From assembly GCF_015163075.1 (NCBI RefSeq), contig NZ_JADDXU010000004.1, positions 496,001 through 560,000 on the forward strand: 64,000 nucleotides of DNA, read 5' to 3'. Shown here in pieces: positions 42,446 to 50,512 of the stretch. Below the pieces are notes generated by a model. It made no database searches, had not been told where the DNA came from, and saw only the letters and a program-made list of their open reading frames with translations. Each line of letters begins with the position of its first letter. Position 1 is the stretch's first letter. Made by a program: the position numbers and the translations under genes. The stretch comes from Streptomyces justiciae. Its GTDB lineage: Bacteria; Actinomycetota; Actinomycetes; Streptomycetales; Streptomycetaceae.

Positions 42446-42826
42446 CTAGCATGTCGATCCCGGCGATGACGGTGCGCGAGTGCATGCTGCCTCCTGTGCG
42501 GCCATGACGTCATCGCCGTACTCGAAGGCCCAGGCGCCGAAGGCGTCGATGGGTGCCAGCAAGGTCCGGCCCAGAGCGGTGAGTTGGTACTCGACCCGTG
42601 ATGGCGCGTCAGGGGCAGCCTGCCGGTCGACCAGGCCGTTGAACTGCAGTCGGCGCAGAGTCTCCGTGAGGACCTTGGAGCTGATGCCCCCGATCCGCTC
42701 CCGTAGTTCGACCGGGCGGCTTGGGCCGTCGCGCAGTGCCCAGAGCACCACGGCGTTCCAGGTGTTGGAGAGCAGGTCGAAGGCGAGGCGGGCCCGGCAG
42801 TCAGCGAGGAAGGCGTCGGTGGTCAC
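42446..42826 (-). CDS. HxlR-family transcriptional regulator
   Basis: A 126-residue winged-helix repressor/activator: DLLSNTWNAVVLWALRDGPSRPVELRERIGGISSKVLTETLRRLQFNGLVDR followed by VEYQLTALGRTLLAPI is the full HxlR core. It lacks the usual Cys near the N-terminus of redox-sensing members except Cys 10. It faces the F420-type reductase gene across 74 bp, its most likely target. Confidence 0.9.
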   Translation of the reverse strand: MTTDAFLADCRARLAFDLLSNTWNAVVLWALRDGPSRPVELRERIGGISSKVLTETLRRLQFNGLVDRQAAPDAPSRVEYQLTALGRTLLAPIDAFGAWAFEYGDDVMAAQEAACTRAPSSPGSTC

Positions 42827-42900
42827 GTACCAAATGGTGCCCGAACGGCCTTCTAGCTTCGGTGTGAACGGTCGAAGCAGGCATGGAGAGGGACCGCGTG

Positions 42901-43572
42901 ATGAGAATCGGCGTACTGGGCACGGGCAACATGGCCGACGCGCTCGCCACCCACTGGGTGCGGGCCGGACACGAGGTGGTCATCGGGGGACGGGACGCAC
43001 ACAAGGCGCAGCGGCTCGCGACACGTATCGGAGGTGGTGCGAAGGCTGCCGGCCTGCGCGCGGCGGCCGACTCGGCGGAAGTGGTGCTGGCTGCGCTGCC
43101 CTTCGGGGCGGGAGCGGAGGTGGTACGGGGCTTGCACACCGCCCTGGAGGGCAAGGCGCTGCTGGACTGCTCCAACCCGGTGGGGCCGGGGTTCCGGCTG
43201 CTTACGGAAGGCGGTCCTTCCGCTGCGCAGCAACTTGCCGCGGCGGCACCGGGAGCCCACGTGGTCAAGGCTTTCAACCTCTGCCACGAGGACGTGTGGC
43301 GCATGCGGCCACCCGTCTTCGACGGCCGACCACTGGCCGTTCCGGTCTGCGGAGACGACGAGACGGCCCTCGCGCACGTGCGTGAGTTGGTACGGGACGT
43401 GGGTTGTGAAGCCGTGAGCGGCGGCGGCCTCGAACGTGCGGGACTCCTGGAAGCGACCGCCGCGCTGTTCATCGCGCTGTGGGTCGCAGAGGGAGCGGAT
43501 GCCCAGGCCATCGCCCCTCCGCTGGCATACGCGGCCGGACCGGGGCATATGAAAGCGAAGGGGCACCTGTAG
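42901..43572 (+). CDS. NADPH/F420-type oxidoreductase (NAD(P)-binding)
   Basis: A 223-residue Rossmann protein of the F420-dependent NADP reductase family: MRIGVLGTGNMADALATHWVRAGHEVVIGGRD, then LLDCSNPVGPG and HVVKAFNLCHEDVW. These typically move hydride between NADPH and F420 or flavin-like partners. The start is ATG 42901, with GGAGAGGG about 8 bp upstream; an earlier ATG at 42883 precedes that ribosome site. Divergent HxlR genes commonly control such reductases. Confidence 0.86.
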   Translation: MRIGVLGTGNMADALATHWVRAGHEVVIGGRDAHKAQRLATRIGGGAKAAGLRAAADSAEVVLAALPFGAGAEVVRGLHTALEGKALLDCSNPVGPGFRLLTEGGPSAAQQLAAAAPGAHVVKAFNLCHEDVWRMRPPVFDGRPLAVPVCGDDETALAHVRELVRDVGCEAVSGGGLERAGLLEATAALFIALWVAEGADAQAIAPPLAYAAGPGHMKAKGHL

Positions 43573-43686
43573 GCCGTCCGTTCTTCCCGCGCGTCGGCGC
43601 ATGCACCAAGGCGGGCGGTGCCTTCGCCATGAGGGCCGTACGGGGATCGGATATTCGGTGTTCCGCCTTCCCCGTTAGGACGCAGG

Positions 43687-44268
43687 ATGGGCCGCATGAC
43701 TCTGGCCACCCCCGTACTGCACACCGCTCGCCTGCGACTGCGCCCCTTCACGGACGCCGACGCGGACGCTCTCTTCGCGCTGCACAGCAGTGCCTACGTG
43801 CTGCGCTATTGGGATTCCCCGCCGTGGACCGAACGAGCCCGCGCCGAACGCTTCATCGCGATGTGCCGGACGATGGCGGACGAAGGCAGCGGGGCCCGGG
43901 TGGCCATCGACCGAGCTTCCGACGGGGCCTTCGTCGGCTGGTGCGGTCTGACCGGATGGAACCCGGACTACCGCAGCGCGTCGTTGGGCTACGTCCTCGG
44001 CGATGAGATGTGGGGCCATGGCTACGCGACCGAGGCCGCACACGCCTTGCTGCAGTGGGCGTTCGACACATTGGACCTGAACCGCGTGCAGGCCGAGACC
44101 GATACGCGCAACGTGGCATCGGCCCGGGTCCTCGAGAAGATCGGCTTCGTGCGGGAAGGGACGCTGCGCGAGGACTGCGTCGTGAACGGCGAGGTTTCCG
44201 ACTCCTGGGTGTTCGGGCTGCTCAGGCGCGAGTGGCGGCCGTCGGCGGTGCCGAGTTCCGTCGGCTGA
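43687..44268 (+). CDS. GNAT-family N-acetyltransferase (RimJ/RimL-like)
   Basis: A 193-residue acetyltransferase. TARLRLRPFTDADADALFAL is the RimJ/RimL opening, and GYVLGDEMWGHGYATEAAHALLQWAF holds the acetyl-CoA pyrophosphate loop (GHGYATEA). NRVQAETDTRNVASARVLEKIGFVREGTLRE is the C-terminal conserved block. The substrate may be a ribosomal protein N-terminus or a small molecule. Confidence 0.92.
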   Translation: MGRMTLATPVLHTARLRLRPFTDADADALFALHSSAYVLRYWDSPPWTERARAERFIAMCRTMADEGSGARVAIDRASDGAFVGWCGLTGWNPDYRSASLGYVLGDEMWGHGYATEAAHALLQWAFDTLDLNRVQAETDTRNVASARVLEKIGFVREGTLREDCVVNGEVSDSWVFGLLRREWRPSAVPSSVG

Positions 44269-44315
44269 CGGACGTCAAGGAGTTGAGGGGGCGCGTATGC
44301 GGCCAGGCAGTCTCC

Positions 44316-45164
44316 TCACTTCTCGTCGAAGAGCAGGTCGTCGACCGGGTGCGTCATGCGCAGGGTGTTGCCGTTGGTGACCTCGACGAGGGTGTGCATG
44401 TCGGTGAAGCGCTCACCTGTGGACAGGACCGTGACGAGGTCCTCCATGCCGGCGAGATACGCGGGGAAGCAGGTGAGGGCCATGTTGAGCTTCAGGTAGT
44501 CCACCAGCCGCCGGAACAGCTTGGGCAGGATCACCGCGTCGTCGGTGATCGAGGACAGGCCGGTGATCTTCACGCCGGACGTGGTCTCGTCCTCCGGCCA
44601 CAGTCCCTTGCCTGCCGCCTGGGCCTGCTGGGCCACCTGGGTCAGTTCGTCGCGCAGGTCCTTGAACAGGCTCCGGTAGAAGGTGGGGTACACCAGCCCC
44701 GCCGAAGCCAGGTGATGATTGGCGGTCTTCTTCAGCTCGGGCACGCCGACGCTGATGTCCGTCCCGCTCGTTCCGGGAGGGGTGCCCCGGCCGACGAGGG
44801 CGATGACACGGCCGTGCAGGTCGGCGCCTCGGGTGAGGATGTAGCCGGGTGTGCTGACGGGCGTCGAGGCGGTGACGGTTTCGTTCGCGTCGCGCTGCAC
44901 GTTGGTGAAGCCGAGCCACTTGAGCAGTTCCTTCGCGGCGGCATGGCCGTGCTTCAGTGGCTGGTGAGCCCCGTGGTAGTGGGTCTCCAGGGCGTCGATG
45001 CCCTCCAGCCGCAGCTTCGCGTGGTCTGCGCCGGTGAGCTGCACGGGGTTGTTGCCGCCGACGAGTGACCAGTCGTCCACGTTGTCCGCGAGGAAGTGGA
45101 CGGTGTCTCCGTCGGGCTGGGTGTCCTTGAGATGGAACGAGCCTTGGATCAGGAGCATGGGCAT
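44316..45164 (-). CDS. Thermonuclease-like (SNase-fold) protein
   Basis: A 282-residue protein with the staphylococcal-nuclease core: DGDTVHFLADN, KLRLEGIDALETHY (the RLxGIDA/E motif), GRVIALVGRG, and ASAGLVYPTFYRSLF with AQAAGKGLW. The second catalytic Arg of canonical SNase, normally in a GRxLA-like strand, is plausibly the Arg of HGRVIA. The N-terminus has no signal peptide, so a cytoplasmic phosphodiesterase role is possible. A C-terminal 100-residue extension is unassigned. Confidence 0.75.
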   Translation of the reverse strand: MPMLLIQGSFHLKDTQPDGDTVHFLADNVDDWSLVGGNNPVQLTGADHAKLRLEGIDALETHYHGAHQPLKHGHAAAKELLKWLGFTNVQRDANETVTASTPVSTPGYILTRGADLHGRVIALVGRGTPPGTSGTDISVGVPELKKTANHHLASAGLVYPTFYRSLFKDLRDELTQVAQQAQAAGKGLWPEDETTSGVKITGLSSITDDAVILPKLFRRLVDYLKLNMALTCFPAYLAGMEDLVTVLSTGERFTDMHTLVEVTNGNTLRMTHPVDDLLFDEK

Positions 45165-45324
45165 GGCGACTCCAGCGGGGGAGGTGGATGGGGTAAGCCC
45201 GGTAAGCCCTGTCCCTGGGACGTTCGGCGCCAGGTGAACAGGCGGTCGGTTACCCCGTGCCGGACGCTAGTGGACGCCACTGGCATATGCCTTTTTTGCG
45301 GGCGAACGGGTTACGCGCGCGCCG

Positions 45325-45489
45325 GACGCTCCAGCGCATTTTGAGGAGCATGAACAGGGCGACGAGGACGATGGAGGGCGCGGTGGGGCGTACGGTCGTC
45401 AGGTCGGGGAGTTGGACCTGCGGCGGTCCCCATGCCCTGTCATCGGCCGTGCGGACGAGGGCGTGCAGCGCGCAATACCGTGCCAGGTT
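45325..45489 (-). pseudogene. Possible remnant of a chromate-transporter (ChrA) C-terminus
   Basis: A minus-strand reading gives NLARYCALHALV, then GPPQVQLPDLTTVRPTAPSI and VLVALFMLLKMRWSV, a hydrophobic helix and basic end like the last part of ChrA proteins. It has no start, no upstream membrane domains and no downstream continuation. The remaining 45165-45571 gap shows no gene. The family guess is weak; the impression of a degraded membrane-protein end is firmer. Confidence 0.3.
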
Positions 45490-45571
45490 GGTCAGGTGTC
45501 TTCGCCCTGGCTGTCGCGGCCCTGCTCGTCGACGTCTACTTGTGCTGAACGGCCACTCGGGAAGCCCGCCC

Positions 45572-46615
45572 ATGCGTCCTCGTCTCAGTCCCCGCGCCCT
45601 GCTGGCTCTGGCCGCCGGCTTGGTCGTCGCCGCCGTGGTGGCCGGCATCATGCTGATCCCTGGCGACAGCCAGTAACCCCGGGCGGCCCTTCCACTCCGT
45701 GCCGTGGCTCAGGTCGGCCTGCCGGGTGACAACTCCCGCTTCGACTACGAGAGCCTCGATCCCGACCGCGACCTGCTGTTCATCGCCCACCTCGGCGCCG
45801 AGGAAGTCATCGAGGTGGACGTCCGCGCCAACCGCGTCATGCGCACCATCGACGGCCTGCCCGGCGTCCACGGAGTCCTCGTCGTTCCCGCCCGGCAGCG
45901 CGTGTACGCCACCGCCACCGACGCCGACGAGATGGTGACCATCGACGAGACCACCGGCAAGGTCCTGCACCGTAGCCGCACCGGCGACTACCCCGACGGC
46001 CTGGCCTACGACCCGGTGCACGGCACCGTATGGACCACCAACGAGTCCGGCGGCTCGGAGACGGTCATCGATGCCGACACCGGGAAGGTCCGCGGCGCGG
46101 TCGAGGTCGGCGGCGAGGCCGGCAACGTCGCCTACGACCCTGCCGCCCGTCGGATGCTGGTCGCCGTCCAGACGCGCAACGACCTCGCTGTCATCGACCC
46201 GGCCACCCTCAACGTCACCCGTCGTGTCCCGCTCCCCGGCTGCGAGCACGACCACGGCCTTGCCCTCGCTCCCGCCGACCGGCTGGCCTTCGTCGCCTGC
46301 GACGGCAACGCCCGCCTGCTCACTGTCGACCTGACCGCCTTCCGTGTCACCGGTAGCGAGAAGGTCGGCCAGGACCCCGACGTCCTCGCCTACGACCCCA
46401 ACGCCCGACGCCTGTACGTCGCTTCGGAATCAGGCTGGGTCACCGTCGCCGACGTCCGCGACCGGCACCTGATCGACACCAGCAGTGCCCACCTCGCCGA
46501 AGACGCTCACGTCGTTGCCGTCGACCCCATCACCCACCGCAGCTACTTCCCGATCCCGCACGGCTCCGATGACCACGCGGCTGTCCTCGTCTACCGCAAC
46601 GCGCCGTCGAGATGA
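45572..46615 (+). pseudogene. YncE/YVTN-type beta-propeller gene split by an in-frame TAA
   Basis: ATG 45572 opens a signal-anchor (RPRLSPRALLALAAG followed by a hydrophobic helix to IPGDS) that stops at TAA 45674-45676. Nine codons later, in the same frame, the propeller starts AVAQVGLPGDNSRFDYESLDPD and runs about 300 residues with YVTN-like blades (DLLFIAHLGAEEVIEVDV, VYATATDADEMVTIDETTGKV, MLVAVQTRNDLAVIDPATLNV). The sequence around the stop reads as one protein interrupted by a nonsense codon. Alternatively GTG 45704 starts a cytoplasmic propeller preceded by a leader peptide. Function of such propellers is unknown. Confidence 0.7.
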
Positions 46616-46746
46616 ACGCAGTTGGAGCGAGCGGATCTGCGCCGCGCCCTCGGGCAGCGCGGTGGGGCCATCTCGTCACGCTGACCCGAAATGACCTTGG
46701 AGGTGATCACGACCGGCGCACGGAAAGAGGCCGGCGTTTCGCGCGG

Positions 46747-47112
46747 TCAGGAACTCAGATGCTCGTGCAGCATCCTCCAGCTGCCCGCCCGCCGCACGAT
46801 GACATTGGTGCCTCGCCCCTGGCCTGAGCGCGGTTCGCCGTCGACGACGCCGGTCCAGGCAAACCGATAACGGCACACCGCGACGTCCGGGGTGAGCACG
46901 GGCCACTCCAGATCCCGGACCTCGTACACCTCGTCGAGGATCTTCCTGAACGTCTTCTCGATCGCGGAGCGGATCTCCTCGATGCCCTGATACGAGCCGT
47001 CCGAGAACCAGTACGTTGCGTCCTCGGCGATGAACGGCACGACCCGCTCGATGTCATGACTGTTGTTGGCCCGCTCGTACTCGCCCATGAACAAGGCGAG
47101 TTCGGACTCCAT
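46747..47112 (-). CDS. SnoaL-like (NTF2-fold) protein
   Basis: A 121-residue protein: MESELALFMGEYERANNSHDIERVVPFIAEDATYWFSDGSYQGIEEIRSAIEKTF, then VRDLEWPVLTPDVAVCRYRFAWTG and GRGTNVIVRRAGSWRMLHEHLS. This is the DUF4440/SnoaL_3 pattern of small NTF2-like proteins that bind or convert small ligands. ATG 47112; a GTG six codons upstream is possible. Confidence 0.8.
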   Translation of the reverse strand: MESELALFMGEYERANNSHDIERVVPFIAEDATYWFSDGSYQGIEEIRSAIEKTFRKILDEVYEVRDLEWPVLTPDVAVCRYRFAWTGVVDGEPRSGQGRGTNVIVRRAGSWRMLHEHLSS

Positions 47113-47174
47113 GGATACCTGATTCGTCACGCCGTCATCATGTCGGTACCGTTCGTCTTCATCGAGGAGGAGCC

Positions 47175-47413
47175 GTGGGGCTGATGCTGTTTCCGGGAGA
47201 CGACGAGGTCGCTGCTCACCCCCCGACGACGAGGGCCCCGATCTCACGCCCGTCCAGTGCGCCGCGATGCTGCCCCGCCTGAACGAGATCGCTGACCAAC
47301 CCCGAGAGGGAACCGTCGACCCCCTCGTCCAACGGCACGTCGACGACGCCCGGCAGTTGACGAATGTCCTGCAGTTCTGCATCGACAAAGACGTCGAGCT
47401 GCTCTTCGGCTGA
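47175..47413 (+). pseudogene. Internally deleted and frameshifted hypothetical gene
   Basis: GTG 47175 follows GAGGAGGA and begins GLMLFPGDDEVAA, as in a family of streptomycete hypotheticals. The frame then breaks, and a different frame continues DDEGPDLTPVQCAAMLPRLNEIAD...VQRHVDDARQLTNVLQFCIDKDVELLFG to the stop at 47411. In intact relatives (from memory) these two ends belong to one protein of about 140-150 residues. Roughly half, and the frame, have been lost. It sits directly before the Imm26-like gene. Confidence 0.6.
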
Positions 47414-47458
47414 CGCCGACCAACGCTAAACGGTTCACCTTGCCGGAGGTCCCCTCTC

Positions 47459-47941
47459 GTGCCTGTGAAGTTTCGAGACAACGATGTATTCCTTATCCCC
47501 GTAGTGGACGGGGTGCCAGCCGTAGGGCATGTCGTCCTCAAAATTAGGGGAGGGAATATGCTGGTCACTCTATATTCGGGTCGATCGGAACTCGGCGATA
47601 ATGGCGATCTGCAATGGCTTTCGTCATCTCGGCCGGATTTCATTGTCGAGACTGTGGATCTGTTTATCAAGAACGGAACGTGGCCCGTGCTGGGGAGTTG
47701 GCGGTCTCCCGTCGAGTCGCCCATGCCGGTCTATAAGACCCAGTTCGAATACGATGGTCCCTTCTTTGAACAGCATGTCGACGGGAGTATCGGTCGACGG
47801 CTGACCGATGATGAGGCAAGTCGTCTGAGGAGGCCGAAATCCTACTCGCCGGCTCTGCTGGAAAAGGCTGTGCGGGCGCTTCAAGGACTTGAACCATGGC
47901 TCCCTGTCTTTGACGAGATGCGATTTGATGACGCAGCGTGA
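47459..47941 (+). CDS. Imm26-like immunity-family protein, low G+C
   Basis: A 160-residue protein from GTG 47459 (ribosome site GGAGG). Its opening KFRDNDVFLIPVVDGVPAVGHVVLK is like immunity family Imm26, followed by YKTQFEYDGPFFEQHVDGSIGRRLT and RPKSYSPALLEKAVRALQG. Codons such as ATT, AAT, TTT, TAT and GAT are frequent between 47520 and 47800, unlike every neighbour, which points to acquisition. No toxin gene is adjacent. The role as an immunity protein is inferred only from family resemblance. Confidence 0.65.
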   Translation: MPVKFRDNDVFLIPVVDGVPAVGHVVLKIRGGNMLVTLYSGRSELGDNGDLQWLSSSRPDFIVETVDLFIKNGTWPVLGSWRSPVESPMPVYKTQFEYDGPFFEQHVDGSIGRRLTDDEASRLRRPKSYSPALLEKAVRALQGLEPWLPVFDEMRFDDAA

Positions 47942-47989
47942 AGGAAAACGGGATGCCGGAACTTGGTGTGTGGCCTTACTCTCGGTCCC

Positions 47990-48577
47990 GTGCGTCATGA
48001 ATCCTCCCTGCTGAACGTCATCGATGTGGAAGCCACCTGTTGGGACGGGCAACCCCCACCCGGCTCGGTGAGCGAGATCATCGAGATTGGGCTGACCGTC
48101 GTGGACGTGTCGGCACGGCGCCGTGTGTCCCGGCACCGGGTCCTGGTCCGGCCAGTCCGCTCTTCCGTAAGTGACTTCTGCACGGAACTGACCGGCCTGA
48201 CACAGGCCGAGGTGGCTCGAGGCGTCACCTTCGCCGAGGCGTGCCGGATCCTCGCAGAGGAACACGGGGCCGGGCAGCGTTGCTGGGCGAGTTGGGGTGA
48301 GTACGACCGTCGGCAATTCGCTCGCCAGAGTCAGGCCGACGGGGTGGCCTACCCGTTCGGCTATCCGACGGAACGCACCCACACCAACGCCAAGGCCGTA
48401 TTCACCACGGCGTACGGGCTGCGCAAGAAACCCGCCATGAGCCAAGCCTTGCAGATCGCCGGACTGCCGCTGGAGGGACGCCACCACCGCGGCGAGGACG
48501 ACGCGTGGAACATCGCGGCGCTCGTTCTTGATCTGCTGGACCGCGGGGCATGGCCCGTCACGGCCACGGCCGTTTAG
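47990..48577 (+). CDS. DEDDh-type 3'-5' exonuclease (ERI1/KapD-like)
   Basis: About 195 residues of the RNase T/DEDD exonuclease fold. Exo I is LLNVIDVEATCW (Asp and Glu), exo II is WASWGEYDRRQ, and exo III is HHRGEDDAWNIAA with the catalytic His and Asp. EIIEIGLTVVDVS and FCTELTGLTQAEV are typical of the ERI1/KapD branch. It digests single-stranded RNA or DNA ends. GTG 47990 is used; in-frame TTG 47963 and GTG 47966 would add nine residues and none has a clear ribosome site. Confidence 0.88.
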   Translation: MRHESSLLNVIDVEATCWDGQPPPGSVSEIIEIGLTVVDVSARRRVSRHRVLVRPVRSSVSDFCTELTGLTQAEVARGVTFAEACRILAEEHGAGQRCWASWGEYDRRQFARQSQADGVAYPFGYPTERTHTNAKAVFTTAYGLRKKPAMSQALQIAGLPLEGRHHRGEDDAWNIAALVLDLLDRGAWPVTATAV

Positions 48578-48602
48578 AGAGTGTTCCGCCGGGCCGGGCC
48601 GG

Positions 48603-49475
48603 TCAGCGGCCGATGTCGTCCAATGCGGTCAAGTCCTCGTCCGACAAGGGGAGTCCCGCGCCGGCGATGTTCTCGCGCAGGTGCGCGGTCGACGACGTGC
48701 CGGGGATGAGCAGGATGTTCGGTGATCGCTGGAGCAGCCAGGCCAGTGCGACGGACATCGGTGTCGCCTTCGATCGGGCGGCTACCGCCGAGAGCGCCGA
48801 GGACTGCAGCGGGGTGAATCCGCCGAGGGGGAAGTACGGCACGTAGGCGATGCCGTCGGTGGCGAGCCGGTCGATGAGTTTGTCGTCGTGGCGGTGGGCG
48901 AGGTTGTACATGTTCTGCACGCACACGATCGGCGCGATGCTCTGCGCCTCCCTCACTTGTTCCTCGGTGGCGTTGCTGACGCCCAGATGGCGGATCAGGC
49001 CCTGCTGCTGGAGTTCGACGAGTGTCTCGAACGGCTCGGCGAGGGAGCCGGGTTGGGGGCCTTCGGCGTCGCCGAGTCGCAGGTTGACCACGTCGAGGAC
49101 GTCGAGGCCGAGTGAGGTGAGGTTGTCGTGGATCTGGCGGCGCAGGTCTTCGGGGCGCCGGGCGATGGGCCAGCCGCCCTGCGCGTCGCGGGTCGCGCCC
49201 ACCTTGGTCACGATGTGCAGTGACTCGGAATAGGGGTGCAGTGCCTCGCGGATCAACTCGTTGGTGATGCGCGGCCCGTAGGCGTCACTGGTGTCGATGT
49301 GCGTGACGCCGAGGTCGGCCGCTTCCCGCAGCACGGCCAGGGCACCCTCGCGATCGACCGGCGGTCCCATCACCCACGGGCCGGCCAGTTGCATGGCACC
49401 GTAACCGAACCGCGTGACGGTCAGGTCACCCAGATTCCAGGTGCCGCCGGGAAGAGAAAGGGAGGGGGTGCTCAT
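48603..49475 (-). CDS. Aldo/keto reductase, YdbC/pyridoxal-reductase-like
   Basis: A 290-residue TIM-barrel AKR. The NADPH site and catalytic residues are in VTHIDTSDAYGPRITNELIREAL (Asp, Tyr) and LHIVTKVGATRD (Lys). The fourth residue, His in most AKRs, is replaced in DVLDVVNLRLGD, as in the YdbC branch. IPGTSSTAHLRENI is the C-terminal cofactor loop. It is divergent from an HxlR gene across a gap with a perfect palindrome. Confidence 0.9.
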   Translation of the reverse strand: MSTPSLSLPGGTWNLGDLTVTRFGYGAMQLAGPWVMGPPVDREGALAVLREAADLGVTHIDTSDAYGPRITNELIREALHPYSESLHIVTKVGATRDAQGGWPIARRPEDLRRQIHDNLTSLGLDVLDVVNLRLGDAEGPQPGSLAEPFETLVELQQQGLIRHLGVSNATEEQVREAQSIAPIVCVQNMYNLAHRHDDKLIDRLATDGIAYVPYFPLGGFTPLQSSALSAVAARSKATPMSVALAWLLQRSPNILLIPGTSSTAHLRENIAGAGLPLSDEDLTALDDIGR

Positions 49476-49544
49476 CGAGTTGCCTTTCGTCGTGCGCTTG
49501 CGGGGGTGGCGTCTGCTGCCCGCCTGCATCAGCATTGGGGAGTA

Positions 49545-49561
49545 ACTTCCCGTCGGGAAGT
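49545..49561. promoter_or_regulatory. HxlR-type palindromic operator
   Basis: ACTTCCCG-T-CGGGAAGT, perfect 8-bp arms, midway between the AKR and HxlR genes. A weaker repeat GCACT-N4-AGTGC follows at 49564-49577. ACTTCCC/GGGAAGT words are a common design for HxlR sites that control a divergent oxidoreductase. Confidence 0.6.
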
Positions 49562-49609
49562 AGGCACTTGAGAGTGCGTAACCCGCCCATCGGTGAGAGG
49601 TGCGATCAG

Positions 49610-50056
49610 TTGACGACGATGAAGGCGGCCGAGAAGAGGGCTCAGGCCAAGATGGAGTTCAACGCGTTCCTCGCGGAGTGCCCCAGTCGGCAGCTGCTCG
49701 ACCGGATCTCGGACAAGTGGGTGGTCCTGATCCTGTGCGCGCTGGGCGGCGACGACAAACCGGGACCCGCGGGTGCCGCGCACGCAGATGCTCCAAGGGC
49801 GCTGCGTTACTCCGAGCTCTCTCGTCTTCTCGCCGGGGTCAGCCAGAAGATGCTGACCCAGACGCTACGGTCGCTGGAGCACGACGGTCTGCTCACCCGC
49901 ACCGTGACGCCGACCGTCCCGGTCACCGTCACCTACGAGCTGACCGACCTCGGCCTGTCGCTCCACCACATGACGCGCGGGCTCAGGGACTGGGCGCAGA
50001 CACACATGGCCGAGGTCCTCGCACACCGCGAGAGCGGCGACGCGCGCACGTCCTGA
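49610..50056 (+). CDS. HxlR-family transcriptional regulator
   Basis: About 148 residues. FLAECPSRQLLDRISDKWVVLILCAL carries the Cys ahead of the conserved DRISDKW segment used by redox-sensing HxlR proteins. LRYSELSRLLAGVSQKMLTQTLRSLEHDGLLTRT and VTYELTDLGLSLHHM complete the winged helix. An insertion of about 20 residues (GGDDKPGPAGAAHADAPRA) splits the usual helix pair. TTG 49610 is spaced best from GAGAGG; ATG 49619 is an alternative. Probable repressor of the divergent AKR. Confidence 0.88.
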   Translation: MTTMKAAEKRAQAKMEFNAFLAECPSRQLLDRISDKWVVLILCALGGDDKPGPAGAAHADAPRALRYSELSRLLAGVSQKMLTQTLRSLEHDGLLTRTVTPTVPVTVTYELTDLGLSLHHMTRGLRDWAQTHMAEVLAHRESGDARTS

Positions 50057-50089
50057 TCGGCCTGTACGCCAGCTATTAGGCTCACGTCC

Positions 50090-50443
50090 ATGGATGCGTT
50101 CATGCCGTACCTGATCTTGATCGGTGGCCTTGCCGCAGTCCTGGGGTTCTTCACCTGGCTGGCGTCACGTATCCGCCGCCGGGGGCTTGCGGGCGGCGCC
50201 ATGAGCGCGGCCCTGGCTTCCTATGAGGAGGCATTCCGCATCACTGCCCATGAATCGCACGTCGAGATCGCAGCTCAGGCAGAACGCAGGGCGCCGCTCC
50301 TGTCGCCGGACGATCACTGGGGGAGGAGCCCCGGTGGGGCAGGAGAGGAAGACACCGAAGGTCGTTCTCGCATGCGACCGCGTCCACGCCGGTCGCGACG
50401 GAGTCTTGGCCGCTGGGTCGATCGTGTGAGGGGCGGTCGCTGA
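50090..50443 (+). CDS. Small single-pass membrane protein (hypothetical)
   Basis: A 117-residue protein with one N-terminal membrane helix (PYLILIGGLAAVLGFFTWLAS), a basic turn (RIRRRG), then a soluble part GALMSAA-like helix with SYEEAFRITAHESHVEIAAQAERRAPLLSPDD and a very basic tail. The amphipathic segment is of a type seen in other streptomycete small membrane proteins, but no function is known. Confidence 0.65.
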   Translation: MDAFMPYLILIGGLAAVLGFFTWLASRIRRRGLAGGAMSAALASYEEAFRITAHESHVEIAAQAERRAPLLSPDDHWGRSPGGAGEEDTEGRSRMRPRPRRSRRSLGRWVDRVRGGR

Positions 50444-50459
50444 GGGATGACGCCTGACG

Positions 50460-50493
50460 GCATCCCGCCGGAGCGACGGCCCCGGCGGGATGC
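50460..50493. terminator. Strong bidirectional hairpin terminator
   Basis: GCATCCCGCCGG (50460-50471) and CCGGCGGGATGC (50482-50493) form a perfect 12-bp stem with a 10-base loop between the convergent small-membrane-protein and esterase genes. There is no U run on either side. It is the strongest hairpin found in the window. Confidence 0.8.
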
Positions 50494-50512
50494 GGCCTTG
50501 CGTGAGTCGGGG

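Noticed and set aside
40469..47941. Polymorphic-toxin locus
   Set aside because: Two immunity-type proteins are present, but no toxin, WXG100, LXG, PAAR or T6SS gene was seen near either.
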